DNA from: Snodgrassella alvi
GTDB taxonomy: Bacteria > Pseudomonadota > Gammaproteobacteria > Burkholderiales > Neisseriaceae
Length of the DNA stretch: 64,000 nt
Reading direction: 5' to 3'
Assembly: GCF_002777745.1 (NCBI RefSeq)
Contig: NZ_MEIO01000055.1
Span: 1 to 64,000 of the forward strand
Shown here piece by piece: positions 38,243 to 50,141 of this stretch (its first letter is position 1; each line of letters opens with the position of its first letter). The notes beneath the pieces are model-generated. The model searched no databases. It saw nothing but the letters and a program-made list of their open reading frames with translations, and was not told the DNA's origin. The translations under genes and the position numbers were made by a program.

Positions 38243-39547
38243 TTACTGCCGCGATATATCCATCATTTCTGCTACGGTATGAAACGAACCAAATACCACA
38301 ATTCTATCATTCTTACCCGCTTGTGATAAAGCTGCCTTATATGCATTCTGAACTGAAGAGTATGCAGTTACAGCGGTAATGGTATGCTGGGTAAACTTCT
38401 GCTGTAATGCCTCTATAGTCATACCGCGCGGTAAAGCCAGTGGTGCAATCAGCCAGCAATCAAACTGATCTTTAACAATTTCCAGAACCGTATCAATATC
38501 CTTATCTGCCAGCATACTGAATACAGCCATGCGTTTTTCTGCATAGGGTAAAGCAATCAAACTGCTGCGCAATGCACGTGCCGCATGAGGATTATGTCCC
38601 ACATCAAGCACAGTAAGCGGCTGGCCGGGCAATATCTGAAACCGTCCCGGATGGCGCACACGCAACAAACCACGCTTAATCGCACCAATGTCCAGCGGCA
38701 GACGTTCAGACAGACATTCCAGCACTGTTAATGCACAGGCTGCATTGTTAAGCTGGAAATCACCACGCAATACTGGTATCGGTAAAGCATGGCGAGCATG
38801 TCCATCTGTATACAAACGGCTGTACTGCGGATGAAAACGATACGACCACTGCTGCATTTCCAATTTTTGGTAATTAAAGTCGCGCCCAAGTAAAAGTAAA
38901 TCCGCCCCCACTGCATCAGCTTGTGCTGCCAGACTTTGTAGCAACGGCAACTGGCCACATACCACCGGTTTACCGCAACGCATAATCCCTGCTTTTTCAA
39001 ACGCCACTTTTTCAACCGTATCGCCCAGAAATGCCTCATGATCCAGATCGACACTGGTAATCACCGCAACATCAGCATCAAATATATTTACCGCGTCCAG
39101 CCGACCACCTAACCCTACTTCCAGCACCATTACATCTACTTGCTGCTGCATAAAAATATCCACCGCAGCCAATGTATTGAATTCGAAATAGGTTAATACT
39201 GTTTCTGCCCGTGCCGCCTCAACGCGTTTAAACGCACCTACAATCAGCTCATCAGTAACTGCCTGCCCATTAATGGCAATACGTTCATTAAAACGCAACA
39301 AATGCGGACTGGTCAGCGTACCCACCCGATAGCCAGCTTCATGATAAATCTGGGTTAGATAGGAGCATACCGAACCTTTACCATTAGTTCCAGCGACGAC
39401 AATCAACGGGCATTGCGACCGTAAATCCATGCGTTCACGAACAGCATCTACCCGTGCCAGTCCCATTTCAATCTGTCCGCCAGCAACACCATTTTCCAGA
39501 TATTGCAGCCATTGAGCCAACTCAGTTGCATCAAACTTTTCTGTCAT
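38243..39547 (-). CDS. folC: Bifunctional folylpolyglutamate/dihydrofolate synthase
   Basis: 434 residues of the Mur-ligase fold. The ATP loop is VVAGTNGKGSVCSYL near residues 49-63, followed by TSPHLLRFNERI, EVGLGGRLDAVN near 142-153 and DVGHNPHAARA near 316. It makes dihydrofolate and adds glutamates to folates in the cytoplasm. It sits 43 bp before the SPOR gene and 4 bp after the YgfX-like gene, so an operon is likely. Confidence 0.95.
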   Translation of the reverse strand: MTEKFDATELAQWLQYLENGVAGGQIEMGLARVDAVRERMDLRSQCPLIVVAGTNGKGSVCSYLTQIYHEAGYRVGTLTSPHLLRFNERIAINGQAVTDELIVGAFKRVEAARAETVLTYFEFNTLAAVDIFMQQQVDVMVLEVGLGGRLDAVNIFDADVAVITSVDLDHEAFLGDTVEKVAFEKAGIMRCGKPVVCGQLPLLQSLAAQADAVGADLLLLGRDFNYQKLEMQQWSYRFHPQYSRLYTDGHARHALPIPVLRGDFQLNNAACALTVLECLSERLPLDIGAIKRGLLRVRHPGRFQILPGQPLTVLDVGHNPHAARALRSSLIALPYAEKRMAVFSMLADKDIDTVLEIVKDQFDCWLIAPLALPRGMTIEALQQKFTQHTITAVTAYSSVQNAYKAALSQAGKNDRIVVFGSFHTVAEMMDISRQ

Positions 39548-39551
39548 TATT

Positions 39552-40034
39552 CTAATTATTATCCTTCAGCCTGAGCCAATGGATTACCTTATTCAAAATT
39601 GATTGCCTTAAAACAGGTTCTACCTTATTCGGCTGACACCAGCGCACCCATACCTGCAAACGTCGCCATGCCTGCGCATCCATCATATCGGGTAATAAAA
39701 GCTGATATACACTACCTTTGGCCGTTTGCCAATGCAAAGCCATCAGCTTTGCCCTAACCATACTGTCTGGGCACAAAATAGCCGGTACAGCAGTTTTCCA
39801 GTGCATAACCACCAGACTGGCCTGTCCATACTGATTGATTTCAATTTTTTTCACCTTCGTCTGACGCAGACCACTGCATGCCCACAAAACAGAAAATATC
39901 CACGCCAGTACCCACAATAAACATTGCCAGCCAGCGCTATACAATGCAATGGCACACAATGCCAGCCCGTGCATACCTACAGCCAGACATTGAGCACCCA
40001 AAGACGGTCGCAGCCGCACAACACAAGCAAACAT
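39552..40034 (-). CDS. YgfX (CptA)-like membrane protein
   Basis: 160 residues. Two hydrophobic helices at about 13-30 and 34-52 form a hairpin, followed by a small soluble domain with LLLPDMMDAQAWRRLQVWVRW near residues 109-129. The helix hairpin and the LLLPD...WRRLRVWLRW pattern match the YgfX family as I recall it. The SdhE partner found next to YgfX in enterics is not here. It lies between folC and a small conserved gene with very short gaps. Confidence 0.55.
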   Translation of the reverse strand: MFACVVRLRPSLGAQCLAVGMHGLALCAIALYSAGWQCLLWVLAWIFSVLWACSGLRQTKVKKIEINQYGQASLVVMHWKTAVPAILCPDSMVRAKLMALHWQTAKGSVYQLLLPDMMDAQAWRRLQVWVRWCQPNKVEPVLRQSILNKVIHWLRLKDNN

Positions 40035-40046
40035 CAGAAAGTGCGC

Positions 40047-40400
40047 TTATGCTTCCCCATAAACCGGCGATATCTGTAAATCATCATCAACAAGATCCAG
40101 CACCATATCGTGTACTTCAACCGTGAAAAAATTCCAGAATTGATTAATATCCATTGCAGGCCACAGCTTACGATCAACTTCCCAGGCAGACAGCTCTGCT
40201 TCAAAAATCAGCATAAAGCGCTCGCCAATATAACCAATAACCTGTTCCGGCGTTTCAAATTCCGGCACCAGCAACGTAGTACAATTACTCTGTAGTTGTG
40301 ACAAAGTTAACTCGGGCAAATCATCACTGGTATTTTGCAGCCAGTCGAGAAAAGCCTGAGCAGGTTTCAGCACCACTGCACTGCGATCAACAAAATACAT
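40047..40400 (-). CDS. Conserved small acidic protein, function unknown
   Basis: 117 residues, acidic, with no signal peptide or membrane helix. Segments such as RSAVVLKPAQAFLDWLQ near residue 6 and FWNFFTVEVHDMVLDLVDD near 88 look conserved. I recall similar proteins in beta- and gammaproteobacteria only as hypothetical. It starts the run that continues through the YgfX-like gene (12-bp gap) to purF. Confidence 0.7.
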   Translation of the reverse strand: MYFVDRSAVVLKPAQAFLDWLQNTSDDLPELTLSQLQSNCTTLLVPEFETPEQVIGYIGERFMLIFEAELSAWEVDRKLWPAMDINQFWNFFTVEVHDMVLDLVDDDLQISPVYGEA

Positions 40401-40471
40401 GCCACTTCCTTACTAATATAACTCAATAGCAATATTGTACTGTAAACATTGCCTGTTAGCGTATATTTACC

Positions 40472-41935
40472 ATGCCAGCTGTGCCAATTGCCGTACAATC
40501 AGCTTATCTCGCCAATAAGATAATCACTATGCCAACCGTGACACACCTTGCCCGATTACGGCAGATACTGACACCATACGAAATCCTCACAGATAACGAA
40601 CTCATTGCCCCATTCTGCACTGACCAGCGCAAACGCTACCATGGACAGGTATTTGCCGTATTACAACCCCATTCCGTCAGTGGTGTACAGAATATCCTGC
40701 GTTATTGCCAGCAACAGCGTATTCCCGTTACTCCGCAGGGCGGCAATACCGGATTGTGTGGCGGCGCTACACCTCATGCCTCTATTGCCGGTAAAGGCAT
40801 TATCCTGTCACTAAGTAAACTTAATCGCATGCGCCAGCTCAATCTGGCTGATAACACCATCACTGTAGAAGCAGGCATGATATTAGCTGAAGTTCAGGCC
40901 GCAGCCCGTCAGGCCAACCGCTACTTTCCACTAAGTCTGGCTAGCGAAGGCTCCTGCCAGATAGGTGGCAACATTGCCTGTAATGCTGGCGGCTTGAATG
41001 TAGTGCGTTATGGCACCATGCGCGATCTGGTACTGGGACTGGAATATGTACTGGCCGATGGCGAACTGGTAAGCCACTTGTACCCACTACATAAAAATAC
41101 CAGCGGTTACGAAATGCACCAGCAAATCATCGGTAGTGAAGGCACACTGGCCATCATCACCGCTGCAACATTGAAACTATTTGCTCCTCCACAAAGCATA
41201 TTAACGGCTTGGGTAGGCGTAGAAAATATCCACGCAGCCACCAGTCTGCTATCTGCTTTGAAAAACCACTTTGCCGAGCGCCTCTCCAGCTATGAATTAA
41301 TCAGTCAGGCTGCCCTCAGCCTGTCGGCCAGCTATAGCCAGTTACGCGAACCCACCAGCGCCAACTGGCATATCCTGCTAGAATTGAGTGACAGCCTGCC
41401 TACACAGGATTTAACCGAACCTTTAATCAGCGTACTCGAACAAGGCAACTGGCTCAATACCGTAATTGCTCAATCAGAAAATGAACGTCAGCATTTATGG
41501 ACATTACGCGAAAACATATCCGCCGCACAGCGCAATCTGGGAGCCAGCATCAAACATGATATCGTTGTACCGATTGAACATGTTGCTGATTTTATCGAAA
41601 ACTGCCAGCAACAACTGTCTAATACCTTTCCGCAAACCCAAACCATCCTCTTTGGCCATCTTGGAGACGGCAGCCTGCATTACAATGTCTTTATTAACAA
41701 CATTCTGAACAATGAGATCTATCACTACGAAAACCGCATCAACCAACTAGTGTATGAACAGGTGTTACACTATCATGGCAGCATTGCTGCCGAACATGGC
41801 ATTGGTCAGTTAAAAAACCAGTGGCTGCCACGAGTACGCAGCAATGCAGAAATCAGATGGATGTGGGCACAAAAACAAAACCTCGATCCACAGGGTATAC
41901 TTAACCCCGGTAAAGTTTTACCACCTCAGACATGA
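40472..41935 (+). CDS. FAD-binding 2-hydroxyacid dehydrogenase (GlcD/D2HGDH type)
   Basis: Up to 487 residues; a second in-frame ATG at 40529 gives a 468-residue protein closer to the family start. The FAD domain has TPQGGNTGLCGGATP near residues 89-103 and GGNIACNAGGLNVVRYG near 167-183. The C-terminal half has GHLGDGSLHYN near 390 and EHGIGQLK near 436, typical of flavoproteins that oxidise D-2-hydroxyacids (glycolate, D-lactate or D-2-hydroxyglutarate). The substrate is not decided by sequence. It is 27 bp from rnhA in the same direction. Confidence 0.85.
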   Translation: MPAVPIAVQSAYLANKIITMPTVTHLARLRQILTPYEILTDNELIAPFCTDQRKRYHGQVFAVLQPHSVSGVQNILRYCQQQRIPVTPQGGNTGLCGGATPHASIAGKGIILSLSKLNRMRQLNLADNTITVEAGMILAEVQAAARQANRYFPLSLASEGSCQIGGNIACNAGGLNVVRYGTMRDLVLGLEYVLADGELVSHLYPLHKNTSGYEMHQQIIGSEGTLAIITAATLKLFAPPQSILTAWVGVENIHAATSLLSALKNHFAERLSSYELISQAALSLSASYSQLREPTSANWHILLELSDSLPTQDLTEPLISVLEQGNWLNTVIAQSENERQHLWTLRENISAAQRNLGASIKHDIVVPIEHVADFIENCQQQLSNTFPQTQTILFGHLGDGSLHYNVFINNILNNEIYHYENRINQLVYEQVLHYHGSIAAEHGIGQLKNQWLPRVRSNAEIRWMWAQKQNLDPQGILNPGKVLPPQT

Positions 41936-41962
41936 TATAGTCAGCACTTTTTAAAACAGCCT

Positions 41963-42403
41963 ATGAATATGAGCGAAGTTACCCTGTATACCGATGGTGC
42001 CTGCAAAGGTAATCCCGGCGTGGGTGGTTGGGGTGCTTTTCTGCAATCCGGCCACCACAGTAAAGAACTCTTTGGTGGCGAAGCCAATACCACTAATAAT
42101 CGCATGGAACTTACCGCAGTGATACAGGGACTGGCCGCACTGAAACGCCCCTGCATCGTCAATATTTACACGGATTCCCAATACGTTAAAAAAGGCATGC
42201 AGGAATGGATCCATAACTGGAAAGCACGCGGCTGGAAAACAGCGGCCAACCAGCCAGTTAAAAATGTTGAATTGTGGCAGGCGCTGGATGCTGAAGTGAA
42301 TAAACATCAAGTACACTGGCACTGGGTAAAAGGACATGCCGGCCACTCGGGTAACGAAAAAGCCGATGAACTGGCCAACCGCGGTGTAGAACTGGTTAAA
42401 TAA
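41963..42403 (+). CDS. rnhA: Ribonuclease HI
   Basis: 146 residues. Removes RNA from RNA-DNA hybrids. The catalytic acids are all present: [11 protein letters not shown] (Asp), NRMELTAVI (Glu), IYTDSQYV (Asp) and EKADELA (Asp), plus the [11 protein letters not shown] loop with the catalytic His. Normal length. An ATG two codons downstream (41969) is an equally plausible start. The gene is followed by the decayed insertion sequence. Confidence 0.95.
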   Translation: MNMSEVTLYTDGACKGNPGVGGWGAFLQSGHHSKELFGGEANTTNNRMELTAVIQGLAALKRPCIVNIYTDSQYVKKGMQEWIHNWKARGWKTAANQPVKNVELWQALDAEVNKHQVHWHWVKGHAGHSGNEKADELANRGVELVK

Positions 42404-42608
42404 TTATATAATTGTCATTACAGCAAACTGCTTTACTATCCATATTAAGGACAGATATAAACTAACTTTCATAACTTAATTGCTTACCTTATGTGTCTTT
42501 CCACTGATCGCTTAAAATATTAATTTCCATCATAATTGGCACCATCCCCTAAAATAGTACAGCATAAAAGTTGAAAATTCTCTTTATTAACCCACCGAGG
42601 ATTTAAAC

Positions 42609-42865
42609 ATGAAAAAAATGACTGAACATCAAATCGTATCTATTTTAAAAGAAGCCGAAGCCGGTATCCCCGTCAAAGAACTCTGCCGTAAATATGGCAT
42701 CGGCAATTCAACTTTTTATAAATGGCGTGATAAATACGGTGGTATGGAAACTCCGATATCAAACGTTTAAAGGAGCTAGAGGCTGAAAACCGTAAGCTTA
42801 AGCAGATGTTTGCTGAGCTCAGTTTAAAATCTCAGCTTCAGGAGGAAATCATAAAAAAGCTATAG
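42609..42865 (+). pseudogene. IS3 orfA with frameshift
   Basis: Starts MKKMTEHQIVSILKEAEAG, an IS3-type helix-turn-helix. After KYGGME a one-base deletion (about 42750) shifts the frame to a TAA at 42768-42770. The shifted frame carries on as SDIKRLKELEAENRKLKQM to the TAG at 42863, the leucine-zipper end of a normal OrfA. Confidence 0.9.
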
Positions 42866-43710
42866 TGCCTACTCAAGCACGTAAAGCTTGGGCTGTACAA
42901 CTGCAAGAAAGTCATTCTGTTACTATTGCCATGAGCTGCGCTATTGTTAGCTTAAGTCGCTGCGCTTACTATTATCAACCTAAATTACCGGATGATTCAG
43001 TGATTATGTCGGTACTAAGTGCTATTACCGATAAGCATTTACGCTGGGGCTTTCCTAAATGTTTTAATCGCATCAGAAAGCTCGGCTATAAATGGAATCA
43101 TAAACGTGTGTATCGGGTGTATTGTGAATTAAAGCTTAATCTCAGGGTAAAGCGTAAACAACGCATTCCTCCACGAAGCCCAGAAAGGCTATCAGCACCC
43201 AATAAACAAGGTGAATGCTGGTCAATGAATTTTATGAGTGACAGCAGTCGCAATCAACGCAGGTTTAGAACTTTCAATGTCATCAATGACTTTAATCGTG
43301 AGGCATATTGTTTTCTAACTATTTTGATTATTTCATAGGCATTGATATTGCGGTCAGTTTGCCGGCTGGCAGGGTTACTTGTTATCCGGATAAACTGGCC
43401 GAATATCATGGCTCTCCACTCAAAATACGAGTGGATAATGAACCGGAATTTACCGGAAAAACATTCATCGACTGGGCAAAATCACATGGTATAAGCATAG
43501 ATTATATTTAACCAGGTAGCCCATATCAAAACGGATATATTGAACGATTTAATCGCATCTATCGCACAGAGGTACTAGATTTATATCTATTTAATAATCT
43601 GGAACAGGCAAGAAAGGTAACCGGAGAATGTGGTAACCATTCATAGCACTAAAAGACCTCATGAAGCATTAAATAATATGACGCCGAGTGAATATAAAAC
43701 CCTAAAATAA
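42865..43710 (+). pseudogene. IS3 orfB transposase, multiply broken
   Basis: Starts at a GTG overlapping the orfA stop. The integrase core has lost its first catalytic Asp (WSMNF where the family has WSMDF). A 23-nt insertion at 43311 shifts the frame, a CAA-to-TAA change stops it again at 43509, and another shift lies near 43630. The second Asp (RVDNEPEF) and the Glu (YIERFN) are still readable in the shifted frames, and the end reads STKRPHEALNNMTPSEY. Cannot be active. Confidence 0.9.
43311..43335 (+). repeat. 25-bp repeat, copy inside the transposase
   Basis: Identical to 43764-43788. Removing 23 nt of it restores the transposase frame (EAYC-IGIDIAVSLPAG), so it was inserted into the gene. 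Confidence 0.85.
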
Positions 43711-43763
43711 GCAGCCTAATTTTCTACCTGAATCTTGTACTAACTTTGAGGTATTTACAATTA

Positions 43764-43788
43764 TTTTCTAACTATTTTGATTATTTCA
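43764..43788 (+). repeat. 25-bp repeat, copy just outside the right end of the IS
   Basis: Perfect second copy of 43311-43335, beginning 4 bp beyond the proposed right end of the element. Confidence 0.85.
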
Positions 43789-44322
43789 ATTGAACCTGCA
43801 CTCACCATCCTCATTTGTGTTCCACGCAGGACAGAATAGCCATCATCAAATCAACTCTTTCCCCTGACAAGAAAATCCAGCGATGCCCTCCTCAGTCTTG
43901 GGTCATGCAGTTCCATTAGCAGTACACTCTGGTAACCTATCTGGCTGGCACTGATGCACAGAAGCATCCTTTTTGAAATCATCAAACTGGCCAGATTCAA
44001 ACCTGTGCTGCCTTGTGTGAACTGAAGGGTCATGAAAAGAGACCATAATTTGCAATAATTCTGCACTGAGTAGACTTTAACTCAAATCAGTGTTGAAAAT
44101 ATTCATCAATATCTACAATATTTCCAACAGCAAATCGTCTGTTTAGAGGAATAAAGCTACAGAAAAATTACTGATATCGGACATATACCAATCTCAGCAT
44201 TAAATTTTTTGCAATGAATAGCCCCAGCACATCATAATAGCTAAATACTTCAGCCAGTTCCAATATTTACCGCCTCACACTGGCTATTTCGATGCTTAAA
44301 TCAATACTTCTGTTAACTAACA

Positions 44323-44355
44323 CAAAAGCCGGATATCAAATATATCCGGCTTTTG
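44323..44355 (-). terminator. Terminator after groEL
   Basis: CAAAAGCCGGATAT and ATATCCGGCTTTTG form a perfect 14-bp stem with a 5-nt loop. It is U-rich on both sides and so works in either direction. Confidence 0.9.
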
Positions 44356-44384
44356 CCTTACTAAGCAGAGTGCTTAAAGCAACA

Positions 44385-46040
<1,656 letters not shown>

Positions 46041-46092
46041 CTAATCTTTAATAATTAATTACCAATTAAAATCTGAAATCTGGATAAATAAT

Positions 46093-46380
46093 TTATTCAA
46101 CAATACCGAAAATATCTTCTTCGCGCATTACCAGCAGTTCTTCACCATCCACTTTAACAGTCTGGCCGCTGTATTTGCCAAAAATCACTTTATCGCCAAC
46201 TTTAACATCCAGTTTCTGACGGTCACCATTTTTCAGCACTTTGCCATTACCTACAGCAATTACTTCACCCATATCAGGTTTTTCAGCAGCAGAACCTGGC
46301 AACACAATGCCAGATGCAGTTTTTTCTTCAGCTTCCAAACGTTTCACGACAACGCGGTCATTCAAAGGACGAATAGTCAT
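46093..46380 (-). CDS. groES: 10-kDa co-chaperonin GroES
   Basis: 95 residues from the ATG at 46380 ([16 protein letters not shown]); the frame is open further upstream but that part is leader, not protein. The mobile loop [18 protein letters not shown] contacts GroEL. The ribosome site GGAGAAG precedes the start. Confidence 0.97.
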   Translation of the reverse strand: MTIRPLNDRVVVKRLEAEEKTASGIVLPGSAAEKPDMGEVIAVGNGKVLKNGDRQKLDVKVGDKVIFGKYSGQTVKVDGEELLVMREEDIFGIVE

Positions 46381-46795
46381 AATTATCTTCTCCACATCTT
46401 TAGTGCTCGCTGCACTGCAAAGTTGGTCAATACAAACCCGCATTTCCTGCGGGGCGTAAAATTCAATTAGGTAGATAAGGTAAGGTTAGCTGCTCACAAT
46501 TCAAGAGTAAGTAGAATAATTTTTTTCCCAATTCTTACATACGCTTAGCAAAATTGACAGATTAACTCTGTTATTACAGCCATCTAGCAAAAATTTCAAT
46601 CCAGATATATTTGTGCCAGCAAAATCAGTTCAGCTCATATATGACGCCAACTTCCAGAACAATATTGCTGTTTTCCAGATGAATAGGCCAGTTGCAAATA
46701 GCACCAATCCAATCAGAATCAATATCGATAATCAGCAGCCGCCCTATTCCCTACAGACAAATGCCGGCTATCCCAGAATATTTCGAAACCAGTAT
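46381..46795. other. Leader of groESL and spacer to the sigma-factor gene
   Basis: 415 bp. Contains the groESL leader with the hairpin at 46437-46453. On the minus strand CTTGAA at 46505-46500 followed 14 bp later by CCTTAC is a possible RpoH-type heat-shock promoter, though the -10 is poor. No CIRCE element is present. Confidence 0.45.
46437..46453. promoter_or_regulatory. Hairpin in the groES leader
   Basis: CCCGCA and TGCGGG enclose a 5-nt loop, 57 bp before the groES start. It lies in the untranslated leader if transcription starts at the proposed heat-shock promoter. Confidence 0.45.
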
Positions 46796-47392
46796 TTATT
46801 CACGGTCGAATCTTGCTTTAATTTGTGCCGATAAAACTTCCCGGGCTCGCGCAATACGTGAACGCACCGTACCAACCGGACAACCAATTACCTGAGCAAT
46901 TTCCTCATACGTCAAACCATTGACTTCCGACAATATAATCGGCTGACGCAGATTAGCCGGTAATTGATTAATCGCTTCATCCACTGCATCAATCAGTTCG
47001 CGATTTAGCAGTTGTGCTTCCGGCGTTTGATAATCAGACAAATATTCCAGTATATCAATCTGTTCCCCATCATCGTCCACAATTTCAGTAATCATCTGAG
47101 GTTCCCGACCGTAAACAGCGGCCATCGATTTGGCTGTATTCATGCCAATACAACATAACCACGTATAAAACTGACTACCGGCACGAAACTGTGGCAAAGC
47201 CTTATAAGCTTTGAGTAACGTTTCCTGCACCACATCCGGCGTTATTTGCTCATCATGGGTAAAACGATGCAGAAAATGATTCAAGCGATTTTGATATTTA
47301 TTGACAAGCAAGCTAAAAATCTGCGCATCACCCTGCTGAGCTTTACGCACCAACATCTGCTCTTCAACCTGTCGTGTACGGTTATCGTGCAT
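46796..47392 (-). CDS. rpoE: ECF sigma factor, RpoE type
   Basis: 198 residues, the length of RpoE. Region 2 (LVNKYQNRLNHFLHRFTHD, then DVVQETLLKAYKALPQF) and region 4 (LPANLRQPIILSEVNGLTYEEIAQVIGCPVGTVRSRIARARE) are complete. It should direct an envelope-stress regulon. The usual anti-sigma factor gene (rseA/mucA type) is not found downstream, where groES follows after 415 bp; it may lie elsewhere or be absent. A separate regulator would be required. Confidence 0.9.
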   Translation of the reverse strand: MHDNRTRQVEEQMLVRKAQQGDAQIFSLLVNKYQNRLNHFLHRFTHDEQITPDVVQETLLKAYKALPQFRAGSQFYTWLCCIGMNTAKSMAAVYGREPQMITEIVDDDGEQIDILEYLSDYQTPEAQLLNRELIDAVDEAINQLPANLRQPIILSEVNGLTYEEIAQVIGCPVGTVRSRIARAREVLSAQIKARFDRE

Positions 47393-47472
47393 ACTGCCAT
47401 CCTCTAGTTATTGTTATTGCATTAATCAGCAGCTGAATCTGCGATAAATCATAGTATCAATCTACCGGCTTT

Positions 47473-48798
47473 TTAAAGTCTGATGGGCAAATTCTCCATA
47501 AACGGCATCCAGCCATCAACCACACCAATATCAGTTGCCACAGCCACATTAATAACCGCAACACACTGATTGTCCGAATCACATAAAACCGGCCAGACTG
47601 CACGCATAAAAGGAGGGATTTTCCGCTCCTGTAATAGTTTCTTAACCTTTTTTCTTCCTCCCTGCAAAACAATTGTATCCTGAACGTGCACCTGACGCAC
47701 CGTCCACTCAGCAGCAATTTCAGCCAAGCCTAAACCATGCCGGTTCCATTGCAGATAGTGGGCAGCAGTCAATTGCTGACAAGTGGCAGGCAGCAACCCG
47801 AGCCACAACCATTGACTGTTTGCCTCATGTTTATCTATCCATAATCTGGAATCATAATAGATGACACATGCGCGGGGCAAAGACCATTGTGCACCACTTT
47901 TATTTTCCATCAACTGTCGTGCAAATTCTGTTAGTGCTGCCGCGCTTGACATCCCCAGACAATTTTTATGTGCAAACAAACGTAACTGCTGCCGGCGCCG
48001 TGCCGAACTCAAAGTGCGCCACAAAGGTATCTGAAATCCCTGCTGTTGTGCATGCAACATTGCCCAGTCAGCTTCAGCCACCTCATCCAACAAAGACAGC
48101 TCATCCTGTAACCGTCCTACCGCAGCCTCAATCTGCGTATCCAGATGCGGCAGATGCTCGCGCCAATGAGGCAACCCTTCCAGTCGCAGCCAGTTACGCA
48201 AATAGGCACAGTCGCTGTTACTGTCATCTTCAACATGCTTCAGCTGCACCGCATCAGCATAAGCCTGTAGCTGCTGCCGCGAAAAATGCAACAACGGCCG
48301 CCACAGCACTGTGTGTTTATTTAATTTCCGCAATGATGGCATGGCCGAAAGCGCACGTAAACCACCACCACGCAATGCCCCCAAAAAGAAAGTTTCTATC
48401 TGGTCATCCCGATGATGTGCCAGCACCACTGCATCCGCCTCACTATCAGCATAAACCTGATAACGCGCCTTACGTGCTGCCGCTTCAACGCCCTCGCCAG
48501 CGGCACACACATTTACCTTAACTACCCTTAGCGGCACCGACCAAGATGCACACAATTCATGGCAGAAAGCAGCCCATTCATCTGCATATGGGCTTAATCC
48601 ATGATGCACATGAATAGCAGACAGCTCCACCGGTAAACTGTTGCGCAAAAGAGTCAGAGCATGCAGCAGTACCACCGAATCCAGCCCACCGCTTAAGCCT
48701 ACAGCCAAAACACAACGGTCAGCCATAGTGGCTGACCATTGTTGCGCAATACTGTCACATAAACTGACACATAATTTATTTACCGTTGAACTGACCAT
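47473..48798 (-). CDS. tilS: tRNA(Ile)-lysidine synthase
   Basis: 441 residues. Adds lysine to C34 of the tRNA-Ile with anticodon CAU so that it reads AUA codons. The PP-loop SGGLDS is near residues 36-41, followed by [11 protein letters not shown] and [12 protein letters not shown], then the TilS substrate-binding and C-terminal domains ([18 protein letters not shown]). Its start overlaps the accA stop by 23 bp, so the two are coupled. Confidence 0.94.
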   Translation of the reverse strand: MVSSTVNKLCVSLCDSIAQQWSATMADRCVLAVGLSGGLDSVVLLHALTLLRNSLPVELSAIHVHHGLSPYADEWAAFCHELCASWSVPLRVVKVNVCAAGEGVEAAARKARYQVYADSEADAVVLAHHRDDQIETFFLGALRGGGLRALSAMPSLRKLNKHTVLWRPLLHFSRQQLQAYADAVQLKHVEDDSNSDCAYLRNWLRLEGLPHWREHLPHLDTQIEAAVGRLQDELSLLDEVAEADWAMLHAQQQGFQIPLWRTLSSARRRQQLRLFAHKNCLGMSSAAALTEFARQLMENKSGAQWSLPRACVIYYDSRLWIDKHEANSQWLWLGLLPATCQQLTAAHYLQWNRHGLGLAEIAAEWTVRQVHVQDTIVLQGGRKKVKKLLQERKIPPFMRAVWPVLCDSDNQCVAVINVAVATDIGVVDGWMPFMENLPIRL

Positions 48799-49735
48799 AA
48801 CTCATCAAACGATCAAAGCGACGCGTCAATAAAGTAGACAACTGCTTACCTTTAGCTTCATGCAACTGCCGGGTAAGTACAGCTTTAACCCGCTGCATAA
48901 TTTCCGGATAATTACGATGCGCTCCGCCCAATGGTTCCTCTATCACAGTATCAATTAGCTTCAGATCATGTAAGCGTTTAGCAGTAATACCCAATGCCTG
49001 AGCAGCTTCCGGTGCTTTTTCAGCTGTTTTCCACAGAATTGAAGCACAGCCTTCCGGAGAAATTACTGAATAGGTAGAAAATTGCAGCATATTGACATAA
49101 TCACCCACAGCAATAGCCAGAGCACCACCAGAACCACCTTCACCAATTACTGTACAAATCACCGGTACCCGTAGTCGTGCCAGCTCGTACAGATTGCGGC
49201 CAATCGCCTCAGACTGACCACGTTCCTCAGCCCCGATACCGGGGTAGGCTCCCGGTGTATCGATGAAAGTCAGTAAAGGAATCTGGAATTTTTCTGCCAG
49301 CTTCATCAAACGCAAAGCCTTGCGATAACCCTCTGGCTTGGGCATACCAAAATTACGGCGAATTTTTTCCTTGGTATCACGGCCTTTCTGGTGGCCGATT
49401 ACCATGACACTTTCACCATTAAAGCGTGCCAGACCACCTACAATAGCAGCATCATCAGCAAACGCACGATCACCGTGCAATTCCTCAAAATCTGTACACA
49501 GCGCATCAATATAATCCAAAGTATACGGACGCTGTGCATGACGGGATACCTGCGAAATCTGCACCGGCGTCAGCTTAGCAAAAAGATTTTTGGTTAAATC
49601 ATCGCTTTTCTTTTTCAGGCGCGCGATTTCTTCGGAAATATCCACAGCCGATTCATCCTGCACAAAACGCAGCTCATCAATTTTCTGTACCAATTCGGCT
49701 ATAGGTTGTTCAAAATCCAAAAAAATCTGTTTCAT
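48776..49735 (-). CDS. accA: Acetyl-CoA carboxylase carboxyltransferase subunit alpha
   Basis: 319 residues, the normal length. With AccD it forms the carboxyltransferase that makes malonyl-CoA for fatty-acid synthesis. Motifs are [11 protein letters not shown] at the start, [29 protein letters not shown] and [11 protein letters not shown]. Upstream is a 405-bp divergent region with rpsP, and downstream it overlaps tilS. Confidence 0.97.
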   Translation of the reverse strand: MKQIFLDFEQPIAELVQKIDELRFVQDESAVDISEEIARLKKKSDDLTKNLFAKLTPVQISQVSRHAQRPYTLDYIDALCTDFEELHGDRAFADDAAIVGGLARFNGESVMVIGHQKGRDTKEKIRRNFGMPKPEGYRKALRLMKLAEKFQIPLLTFIDTPGAYPGIGAEERGQSEAIGRNLYELARLRVPVICTVIGEGGSGGALAIAVGDYVNMLQFSTYSVISPEGCASILWKTAEKAPEAAQALGITAKRLHDLKLIDTVIEEPLGGAHRNYPEIMQRVKAVLTRQLHEAKGKQLSTLLTRRFDRLMSYGQFNGK

Positions 49736-50141
49736 TGTTAAGATATCCGCAAAAACATGTGGCAGCTATGATACGCGAAGAAGTGAAGCTATGCAGCCCC
49801 AAATAGCAAAAACCTAATGTCTTATATCAAGAAAATTAACATAAACACTGGAATTTTATAAGAATAATTATAAAAAAATACCTGAATAACCGGCAACACA
49901 TCCTGATAACATAACCACATTCCATTAAATTTTTAACCATATACAGCAATAGCTTAACCTGACAACATCATTCAAAACACCAGAAAACAAATATCTGGTA
50001 ACAAACAAATCCATAGCAGTATATATACAACAAATATGCATTAACAGCTTGCCAAGACTGGGAATTACCAACTAAAATTAGCGATTTTCTGTTATCTTGG
50101 CAGAATAAAATTACTTCGATTTTTTCACTAAGGAATACACT
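49736..50141. other. Divergent control region of accA and rpsP
   Basis: 406 bp, AT-rich. The last 90 bp before rpsP contain promoter-like TTGCCA and TAAAAT elements, but I cannot fix a start site. A short open frame on the minus strand is not supported. Confidence 0.45.

Larger units (their letters stand above)
42537..43759 (+). mobile_element. Decayed IS3-family insertion sequence
   Basis: About 1.22 kb, the usual IS3 length. It holds broken orfA and orfB. The proposed ends begin TGGCACC (42537) and finish TTTACA (43759), so they have the TG...CA termini of IS3 elements; the right end's TTGTACTA and the inverse of the left end's TAGTACAG give a degraded terminal repeat. No clear target duplication was found. 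The ends are inferred, the transposase remnants are certain. Confidence 0.7.
43760..44384. other. Intergenic between the IS and groEL
   Basis: 625 bp. It holds the second 25-bp repeat, some protein-like but broken sequence near 43850-44060 that I cannot assign, and the groEL terminator. No supported gene. Confidence 0.5.

Noticed and set aside
43851-44066. 71-codon minus-strand frame between the IS and groEL
   Set aside because: No ribosome site, no recognisable motif, and the region reads as equally broken in other frames.
46405-46430. Possible CIRCE element before groES
   Set aside because: TTAGTGCTC is present but the CIRCE half-site is TTAGCACTC, and the required spaced inverted partner is missing.
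46613-46895. Plus-strand frames opposite the start of the sigma-factor region
   Set aside because: They overlap the end of rpoE on the other strand and look like chance frames.
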